From positions 1-10,225 of the forward strand of contig JAQXFJ010000351.1 of the NCBI GenBank assembly GCA_029250385.1: DNA of 10,225 nucleotides, written 5' to 3'. The notes below the pieces were generated by a model that saw nothing but the letters and a program-made list of their open reading frames with translations, had not been told where the DNA came from and did no database searches. This document shows positions 1 to 5,254 of the stretch, piece by piece (positions within the stretch are counted from its first letter, which is position 1; every line of letters starts with the position of its first letter). Origin of the DNA: Candidatus Poseidoniaceae archaeon. Its GTDB lineage: Archaea > Thermoplasmatota > Poseidoniia > Poseidoniales > Poseidoniaceae. Both the position numbers and the translations under genes were made by a program.

Positions 1-16
1 GAATTTAAACCGATGC

Positions 17-26
17 GATTTAATAC
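17..26 (+). promoter_or_regulatory. Putative TATA box (box A) for the tRNA-Val gene
   Basis: An AT-rich element (GATTTAATAC) lies about 28 bp upstream of the mature 5' end of the tRNA. This is roughly where an archaeal TBP-binding box is expected. No other good box lies between it and the tRNA. The call rests only on position and composition. Confidence 0.4.
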
Positions 27-49
27 ACCGGTTTGTTAGGTTTGCTTGC

Positions 50-125
50 GGGCTCGTGGTCTAGGGGTTATGACGTCGCCTTGACATGGCGAAGATCGAG
101 AGTTCAATTCTCTCCGAGCCCACCA
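50..125 (+). tRNA. tRNA-Val with anticodon GAC, 3' CCA encoded
   Basis: The sequence folds as a complete cloverleaf. The acceptor stem is GGGCTCG (50-56) paired perfectly with CGAGCCC (115-121). The D arm spans 59-74 and its fourth stem pair is a T-T mismatch. The anticodon stem TCGCC/GGCGA encloses the loop TTGACAT (81-87), giving anticodon GAC at 83-85, which reads the valine codon GUC (and GUU by wobble). The variable loop is AGATC, and the T arm GAGAG/CTCTC has the loop TTCAATT. The discriminator base is A122, followed by a genomically encoded CCA (123-125). No intron interrupts the anticodon loop. It is transcribed on the opposite strand to the neighbouring protein genes, from its own AT-rich box upstream. 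Confidence 0.96.
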
Positions 126-160
126 ATGAAACACACCTATTAATCGGCTCAAATAAAAAT

Positions 161-184
161 ATATTATTTCCTTTTTGAAAAAGG
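161..184. terminator. Putative bidirectional terminator between tRNA-Val and the zinc-ribbon gene
   Basis: A 15-bp palindrome, CCTTTTT-G-AAAAAGG (170-184), lies in the AT-rich gap between the tRNA and the convergent minus-strand gene. On the plus strand it supplies a T-rich stretch about 40 bp after the tRNA. On the minus strand it falls 13-27 bp after the stop codon and is followed by the T-run ATATATTTTTATTT. Archaeal termination depends mainly on T-tracts, so the tracts are the stronger evidence and the symmetry may be incidental. Confidence 0.4.
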
Positions 185-196
185 CAAAACAGTAAA

Positions 197-559
197 TCAT
201 AATTCCTCTGGTTCCGGAATATCATTATCGCTTAATTTTACGGATGCCACTACTCCATCGTCAGAAAATGAAAAGTCTGTTGAACCTCCGTCCCATGATT
301 TTACATCCTCAGTTTGTTCAAAGGATTCTTCAACTATTTTCTGATTAGGTCCTATTGAATATGCCATCGGATTAACTATTTGTTCAATTACTTCACGTTG
401 TTCAGCAGGTGGTACTGCTCGATCAACTAAGTGCGCTGTCGAATGAAATGCACCACAACCAACGCATCTAAAAGAACCAATATTATCTATACATCCGCAT
501 GATGGACAAATGGCCTTACCGGCGAATAATTTCAAACTATCTTTTGACATTTCAATCAT
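197..559 (-). CDS. Small zinc-ribbon protein, function unknown
   Basis: This 120-residue protein has one treble-clef or zinc-ribbon type site near the N terminus: C18-P-S-C21 and C32-V-G-C35, with an extra C23. A helix-prone middle follows, then an acidic, probably disordered C-terminal third ending EPEEL. I see no signal peptide or membrane segment, so it should be cytoplasmic. The ATG used here (557-559) lies inside the last codons of the upstream EF-hand gene, giving an 8-bp overlap. A second ATG at 548-550, one base after that gene's stop, would make a protein three residues shorter. There is no clear Shine-Dalgarno sequence for either start, which suggests translational coupling to the upstream gene. 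The upstream product also carries zinc ribbons, so the two may act together, though that is inference. I do not recognise a named family. It could be a metal-binding adaptor or a regulator. Confidence 0.8.
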   Translation of the reverse strand: MIEMSKDSLKLFAGKAICPSCGCIDNIGSFRCVGCGAFHSTAHLVDRAVPPAEQREVIEQIVNPMAYSIGPNQKIVEESFEQTEDVKSWDGGSTDFSFSDDGVVASVKLSDNDIPEPEEL

Positions 560-2738
560 CTAAGAACATATCATCTTGGTAGCCAGTAACCAAGTCACCT
601 GTGCCATCTTCTTCTATAGTTACTAAACCTTCTTCATCATCAAACTCGATAATTGTACCGAACACTTCTTCATCTTCTAAAACCAATCCAATGTAAGACC
701 CAATATCGATTTCATCTTCTTGCTCCTCTTCGGATTTTTCATCTTCCAAGGTGTCTGTTTCTTCAACTGAGTCTATTGCTTCATCATCTGTACTCTCTTC
801 GATTTCATCTAACTCAGACTCATTTTCATCCGCAATTGCCGTTTGAACTTCGCTTCTGTCAACCGAGTTCTCTTTCATAGCACGAGCGCGAGCCCTCCAT
901 CCAGGGACTATGGAAAGTTGCAAAAACAAACTACCCATCAAACCAATAGTTCCTAGAACTATGAATAATATACCATCCCAGTAAAATCCTGCAGGCATAG
1001 ATATTTCTCCTCCGTCTGCTGCAAGTGGTGCTAATGAATTCTTGCAACCGTCAATTTGTATACTCTCGTCACATGGATAAGCATCCCCATCGTAGTACGT
1101 TGTTCCATCAGCGGCAGTTGTTGAGCCAAATTCAGAATCCATTTCCACAATACCTCCTGTGCCATCGACAAATGGTGCCAATGTGGCATTAACTGTCCAC
1201 AATATGATGAAGAAGACAAACGCGGAATGAACTAATGGCCACACGACATCTTTCCACTTCTTAGACATCATGCGTTTCTGCCACTTTGTTGGGAATTCCT
1301 TCTTGTTAGATAACGATGCTGCTTGATCAACTTCTTCATCATCGTGTTCTTCAATGGTCCTAACAAATTCTATCATGTCTACAAAACCATCGTCATCTTC
1401 GTCAAACATGTCCATTAATTCGTCAACTAATTCTGGTGTTATATCGTCATCGAGTTCCTTGTGTAATGTCAGACTGAGTTCTTCTTTGCTAACTTTATTA
1501 TCGCCATCAATATCTAAGCTATTGAACAGTGCTGAAGGAGTATAACCTGCTTCATCCATGTAATTGGTTAGCAATTGGAATCCTGAAGCAGATTCTTCTA
1601 CCAAATCAGAATCTATGTCAATATCCATCGACTCAATAATTTCAATTAGTTCAAAAGCATCTATTCTACCATTTGAATCTTCATCAATCAATGAGATTAT
1701 CTCAAAAACCTCAGAAGGTGAAAGGGAGTCGCCGCAGATTTCAACAATGCCTTTTTGTAGTTCAGGTCCGGTAATCATCCCGTCCTCATCGCTATCAATT
1801 GATTCAAACATGGACCTTATGGTCATGTCTAATCCCGCAGCGGTTGAGACTAGTTTGTTAAGATTGTCAAGAGCAGAATCTGCAATTTCTTCTTCAATGA
1901 GTTCTTCAACCTCTAAACTTTCTTGTTCTACAATTGCCGCTTCGTGTTCTTCTACATCGTTAATTGGGTCATTGTTAGAATCATCTTCTTCGGACAATTT
2001 TTCTTTGCCTGTTTCTTCCTCGACAACTTCTTCACTCTCTGAAATGACCTGAGATATTTGTTCAGCGTAATCGATTGCTGCCTTTTTGATTTCTGCTTCT
2101 GTGAGATAATCATTGTTATTTGCATCATAAGATTGTGCAAATTCCAAAAATTCAGATTTATTTTCGATTGCATACTTCTCTACAATTCTATCTAATACAT
2201 TTTCAGAATAATCTTTGGTCGTTTCACTGGGTTCCAACACTTCTTCGGATGTTGGTTCTTTGGAGTAAATTCCTTCTCCTGTGATTGAGAAGACTAATTC
2301 TTCTAGGCTAATAACTCCATCAGAGTTGGTGTCAACTTCGTTAATCAGACGATCTACTTGAGAAGGTGGCAAATCAGCCAAATTCATTTTCAGTAAGCCT
2401 TCGCGTAATTCTTCGGCATCTATCGAACCGTCCGAATCAGAGTCGAATTTTTCAAACAGTTTTTGTGCTTCTATACCCGTGTTATTAAACCAGTCACGGA
2501 GAACATCTAATACATCATCAGCTACAAAGTATACTCCACAATCTGGGCACATCTTAGAATCGATTGGAACTAATGAATTACAAGCACCGCACTCTCCAAG
2601 AGATGCTTCTGAAACTCCTGATATCTTGATGCCGCATTCACTACATTCTTTTGAATCAAGAGGGATTATAGCCCTGCATGAACCACATTCAGCCATTGGA
2701 GTTTCTTTTTCTTCACCGTCGGACATTGTCACACCCAT
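552..2738 (-). CDS. Membrane-anchored multi-EF-hand protein with two N-terminal zinc ribbons
   Basis: With the ATG at 2738 the protein has 728 residues. Two short zinc ribbons come first (C18/C21/C32/C35 and C50/C53/C64/C67). Seven EF-hand loops follow, starting near residues 99, 136, 205, 315, 352, 409 and 446. Most show the canonical D-x-D-x-D-G pattern with E at position 12. Loops 3 and 6 have D and N where Gly is usual. The loops form pairs around an acidic linker (about 225-290). A basic KKWKD stretch precedes the first membrane helix (about 498-523). An outer loop with two cysteines (556, 565) precedes the second helix (about 588-612), which is followed by RARARAMK. The positive-inside rule therefore puts both termini in the cytoplasm, so the EF hands would sense cytosolic calcium. 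A Glu/Asp-rich linker leads to a small predicted beta domain (about 681-728). An in-frame ATG at 2726 (MSDGEEK) is a close alternative start. An upstream TTG at 2789 would add 17 hydrophobic residues and is less likely, because the TATA-like box would then lie inside the gene. No enzymatic domain is visible. A calcium-responsive scaffold or sensor is the best guess. Confidence 0.85.
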   Translation of the reverse strand: MGVTMSDGEEKETPMAECGSCRAIIPLDSKECSECGIKISGVSEASLGECGACNSLVPIDSKMCPDCGVYFVADDVLDVLRDWFNNTGIEAQKLFEKFDSDSDGSIDAEELREGLLKMNLADLPPSQVDRLINEVDTNSDGVISLEELVFSITGEGIYSKEPTSEEVLEPSETTKDYSENVLDRIVEKYAIENKSEFLEFAQSYDANNNDYLTEAEIKKAAIDYAEQISQVISESEEVVEEETGKEKLSEEDDSNNDPINDVEEHEAAIVEQESLEVEELIEEEIADSALDNLNKLVSTAAGLDMTIRSMFESIDSDEDGMITGPELQKGIVEICGDSLSPSEVFEIISLIDEDSNGRIDAFELIEIIESMDIDIDSDLVEESASGFQLLTNYMDEAGYTPSALFNSLDIDGDNKVSKEELSLTLHKELDDDITPELVDELMDMFDEDDDGFVDMIEFVRTIEEHDDEEVDQAASLSNKKEFPTKWQKRMMSKKWKDVVWPLVHSAFVFFIILWTVNATLAPFVDGTGGIVEMDSEFGSTTAADGTTYYDGDAYPCDESIQIDGCKNSLAPLAADGGEISMPAGFYWDGILFIVLGTIGLMGSLFLQLSIVPGWRARARAMKENSVDRSEVQTAIADENESELDEIEESTDDEAIDSVEETDTLEDEKSEEEQEDEIDIGSYIGLVLEDEEVFGTIIEFDDEEGLVTIEEDGTGDLVTGYQDDMFLDD

Positions 2739-2758
2739 TTGTCGGATTACTACCCATG

Positions 2759-2766
2759 ATATAATG
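2759..2766 (-). promoter_or_regulatory. Putative TATA box for the EF-hand gene
   Basis: On the minus strand this reads CATTATAT. It is centred about 24-25 bp upstream of the ATG at 2738, matching the spacing of a leaderless archaeal transcript that starts at or next to that codon. The ATG at 2726 would then have a leader of about 12 nt. No Shine-Dalgarno sequence precedes either ATG, which fits leaderless translation. Confidence 0.45.
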
Positions 2767-2790
2767 ATTAACGGGTAATTTATGCTCAAA

Positions 2791-2800
2791 TGTATATATG
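2791..2800 (+). promoter_or_regulatory. Putative TATA box for the DUF835-like gene
   Basis: TGTATATATG is the best TATA-like element in the divergent intergenic region. Its centre is about 31 bp upstream of the ATG at 2827, so transcription starting about 25 bp downstream would give a message with almost no leader. The element is nearly symmetric and could also bind TBP for the minus strand. The region 2739-2826 therefore serves both divergent genes. Confidence 0.5.
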
Positions 2801-2826
2801 ACTAGTCTTATTCGTTATTGGGTCTC

Positions 2827-3708
2827 ATGGTACAGGTCGGCGGCAATCGCGCATATCTTTATGAAACTCAGACATATTCTGAGCTGTTTTCAGATATCGA
2901 GTTTATGATTGAAAAAAACCCTGAGAGTAAATTTACGTTAATTACAAGAATTCCATCTAGACGTTTGTTAGAGCAAATTGATCTTAATAGTTTAGAGACG
3001 TACTGGATGACTGAAAGTAGCGGTAACAATTCGATAAAGCCATCCATATCATCGATACTGGCAATTATGGAACAAAATATGGATGCGTCTAATGAACAGG
3101 TAATAGTAATAGAAGGGTTAGAATTTGTTGGCGATAGGATTGGTTCGCATCAACTTTTATCTGAAATAACTATGCTTGTAGATAAATTATCTATGTTTAA
3201 TTATTCATGTGTTTTATGTTTCGATTTATTAGCAATGCCGGATAAAATAGCGACCAAGATAAAGTATATCTTAGATTATCTTGAGTTGTCTGATGAAACA
3301 ACTAGGTCAACGATATATGAGGAAGAAGATATTCAGCCAAGTATTTCTCCTGGTGAAAATATGGAATATGAACTGGGTGAAGATGGCAATCCAAGATTAG
3401 TATATTTGTCCAAATTACCTCGAGTTGGGTTTTCTAATAATATACTAGTCAAGAGAATATTACAATGGAGGAGGATGGGTTTAGATGTTTCTGAGATAGA
3501 ACCCGCGTTAAATTATCAAGAAGATAAAGCATATCACTTATACAAGTCTGTAGAAGAAAAAGTCAGAAGGGCGGTCGATTTAGACCGTTTTATTAATTCT
3601 AATTCAAGTTCCATAAATGCGTCCGATTTAGCGACTGACATATTTAGGTTAAGGCAATTAACAAGCCTGGAAGAACTAGAAAAGAAGTACTATCAGTCAA
3701 CGAATTAG
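2827..3708 (+). CDS. DUF835-like protein, function unknown
   Basis: The protein has 293 residues from the ATG at 2827. A TTG at 2818 is in frame, but it would give only three extra residues and has no ribosome-binding site. Residues 1-150 resemble the archaeal DUF835 domain. A strand ending LITRIPSRRLLE (about 38-49) is followed by YWMTES, a helix, then the hydrophobic strand QVIVIEGLEFV (about 91-101), which occupies the Walker-B-like position typical of that family. A further helix and strand (SCVLCFDLLAM, about 127-137) complete an alpha/beta core. No Walker A loop is visible, so ATP binding is not supported. An acidic hinge (about 158-188) leads to a helical C-terminal region containing ILQWRRMGLDVSEIEPAL (about 211-228), a pattern like the W-x3-G-x-[DV]-V-x-x-[LI]-E helices seen in various archaeal regulatory proteins. 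I see no signal peptide or membrane segment. The gene diverges from the EF-hand gene and its 3' end overlaps hutH by 12 bp in opposite orientation. The DUF835 assignment is from memory of the family pattern. Confidence 0.8.
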   Translation: MVQVGGNRAYLYETQTYSELFSDIEFMIEKNPESKFTLITRIPSRRLLEQIDLNSLETYWMTESSGNNSIKPSISSILAIMEQNMDASNEQVIVIEGLEFVGDRIGSHQLLSEITMLVDKLSMFNYSCVLCFDLLAMPDKIATKIKYILDYLELSDETTRSTIYEEEDIQPSISPGENMEYELGEDGNPRLVYLSKLPRVGFSNNILVKRILQWRRMGLDVSEIEPALNYQEDKAYHLYKSVEEKVRRAVDLDRFINSNSSSINASDLATDIFRLRQLTSLEELEKKYYQSTN

Positions 3709-5244
3709 GCGCTCGTTTTCCGCCTCAATCCTAGATAGCCAGGCCCCATCTCTCAATATTTCAGCAATCGAAAGTAATTCGTCACTAGTTGAACGATCTT
3801 CTGTGAGCTTTGGAGATATATTACGCACTAAATCATACAGTGATTTGACAAAAGGTGCCGGGCTTAAGGTATTATACTCAAGAGCCTGACATGCGATTAA
3901 TAATTCACATGCTAGTACTTCTGATAGTCTAATAGATGATTGATAAAGATTCCAACATGCTGTTGCACCCATGCTCACATGGTCCTCTTGTCCTGCAGAC
4001 GTACTAGTGGAAAATGAGGTACGCGGAGCGGCGTGACCATGCATCTCTGAAAGGGATGAACCGGCACTGTATTGAACAATCATCATACCTGATTCCAAAC
4101 CACTATTGGTGGCCAAGAATGGCGGTAAACCGCTCTTTTTAGAATCGAGCAATTGGTCCATACGGCGCTCAGATATTGAACCTAACTCAAATAATGCTAG
4201 GGACATTCTATCTGCACAAAGTGCTAAGATTTCCCCATGGAAATTACCTTGTGAGATGATATTTGCTTGATGTTCGGTAGTTTTAGGAAATACTAACGGA
4301 TTGTCAGTCGTACTATTAAGTTCGATTTGGATAGTTTCTCTCATGCTGATTAAAGCTTCATATACCGCTCCGTGGACCTGCGGAGCGCATCTAAAAGAGT
4401 AAGGATCTTGAACTTTCGAGCAACCTTTGTGGCCAGATAAAATTTCTGAATCCTGCATTATTTGTCTTATCCTAGATGAAACCAATATTTGGCCGGGATG
4501 CGGTCTCGCAGCATGCACGCGTGCATCAGCAGGACTAATACTACCTTGAAACGCCTCAAGGGAAGTACAATAAATTACGTCTGAAATTGTCAATAAATTA
4601 TTAAGATTTTGAAGAGATAGTATCGAATAACTTAGCATTTGACTAGTCCCATTAATTAGCGATAAACCATCTTTAGCAGATAATTCCACGGGAATTAAGC
4701 CTTTTTCTAATAACATATCTTTAGTTGGTATTTTCTCTCCACTATCGTTGATCACAGAACCTTCGCCAATTAATGTGATAGCCATGTGCGAGAGAGGTGC
4801 TAAATCGCCACTTGCTCCCAAACTACCTATACGGGGCACATATGGTGTCACATCATGGTTGACATAATCAACTAATTGCTGAACTACATTAGGATGGACA
4901 CCTGAAAAACCCTTGGCAAATGAGTTAATTCTTGCGACCATCATTGTTTTTACTGCTGATCTAGACATTGGTTCACCCAAACCAGTCGCATGTGACCTTA
5001 TCAGATTAATTTGTAAATCTTGTAATTTTTCATTCGAAATATTGGTATCTACTAACGAACCAAAGCCTGTATTTATGCCATAAACTACTTCACCAGATTG
5101 TAATATATCTTCTACTACTTTTCTAGATTTGACAATCCGGCTCCAAGAATCTTCTGATAAATTAATTTCCAAATTATCTGTTGCGACTGCATATACTTCA
5201 GCAGGCGATAATGTATTACCATCTAATTGTATTACAGACGCCAT
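3697..5244 (-). CDS. hutH: Histidine ammonia-lyase
   Basis: This enzyme catalyses the first step of histidine degradation, the non-oxidative deamination of L-histidine to urocanate and ammonia, in the cytoplasm. The 515 residues match the usual length of about 510. The triad that cyclises to the MIO cofactor is A144-S145-G146 within GSLGASGDLAPLSH. Residues matching the Pseudomonas putida active site are present: Y55, H85 in the SHATG motif, N198, Q279, Y282, R285, F335 in GNFHGE, and E420 in QEDHVSMG. The His in SHATG favours histidine over phenylalanine or tyrosine as substrate. The segment SEMHGHAAPRTSFS (399-412) differs from the usual SENKALAHPASVDS. The ATG is 4 bp after the hutU stop, and a GGTGA ribosome-binding site overlaps that stop codon, so translation is coupled to hutU. 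It is the last gene of the minus-strand operon. An MIO aminomutase is conceivable but unlikely beside hutU. Confidence 0.95.
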   Translation of the reverse strand: MASVIQLDGNTLSPAEVYAVATDNLEINLSEDSWSRIVKSRKVVEDILQSGEVVYGINTGFGSLVDTNISNEKLQDLQINLIRSHATGLGEPMSRSAVKTMMVARINSFAKGFSGVHPNVVQQLVDYVNHDVTPYVPRIGSLGASGDLAPLSHMAITLIGEGSVINDSGEKIPTKDMLLEKGLIPVELSAKDGLSLINGTSQMLSYSILSLQNLNNLLTISDVIYCTSLEAFQGSISPADARVHAARPHPGQILVSSRIRQIMQDSEILSGHKGCSKVQDPYSFRCAPQVHGAVYEALISMRETIQIELNSTTDNPLVFPKTTEHQANIISQGNFHGEILALCADRMSLALFELGSISERRMDQLLDSKKSGLPPFLATNSGLESGMMIVQYSAGSSLSEMHGHAAPRTSFSTSTSAGQEDHVSMGATACWNLYQSSIRLSEVLACELLIACQALEYNTLSPAPFVKSLYDLVRNISPKLTEDRSTSDELLSIAEILRDGAWLSRIEAENERLIR

Positions 5245-5248
5245 TAAA

Positions 5249-5254
5249 TCACCC
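5249..5254 (-). promoter_or_regulatory. Ribosome-binding site for hutH overlapping the hutU stop
   Basis: The minus strand reads GGGTGA-TTTA-ATG. GGTGA pairs with the UCACC of the archaeal 16S rRNA 3' end, and its TGA is the stop codon of hutU. The 4-nt spacer to the hutH ATG supports that start codon and suggests termination-reinitiation coupling between the two enzymes. Confidence 0.6.

Noticed and set aside
7..34. AAACCG/CGGTTT inverted repeat upstream of tRNA-Val
   Set aside because: Six-base arms 16 bp apart are expected by chance and no known tRNA-gene operator fits.
552..850. Tandem repeat in the acidic region
   Set aside because: The TCTTC/ATC-like pattern comes from consecutive Glu/Asp codons and has no fixed period.
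653..880. Plus-strand open frame rich in Leu, His and Phe
   Set aside because: It lies opposite the acidic tail of the EF-hand gene, has low-complexity composition and no ribosome-binding site or recognisable domain.
1354..2052. Plus-strand serine-rich open frames opposite the EF-hand gene
   Set aside because: They are the complement of acidic GAA/GAT-rich codons. The Ser-rich, domain-free translations and the clear EF-hand protein on the other strand show they are shadows.
2739..2789. Extended TTG start of the EF-hand gene with a hydrophobic N-terminal segment (MSINYPLIIISWVVI)
   Set aside because: It could mimic a signal anchor, but it would place the best minus-strand TATA-like box inside the gene, and cytoplasmic-type zinc ribbons follow directly. 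An ATG at 2738 or 2726 is better.
3697..5244. HutH as a phenylalanine or tyrosine ammonia-lyase
   Set aside because: The SHATG His at residue 85, the conserved Q279/Y282/R285 and E420, and the adjacent hutU all point to histidine as substrate.
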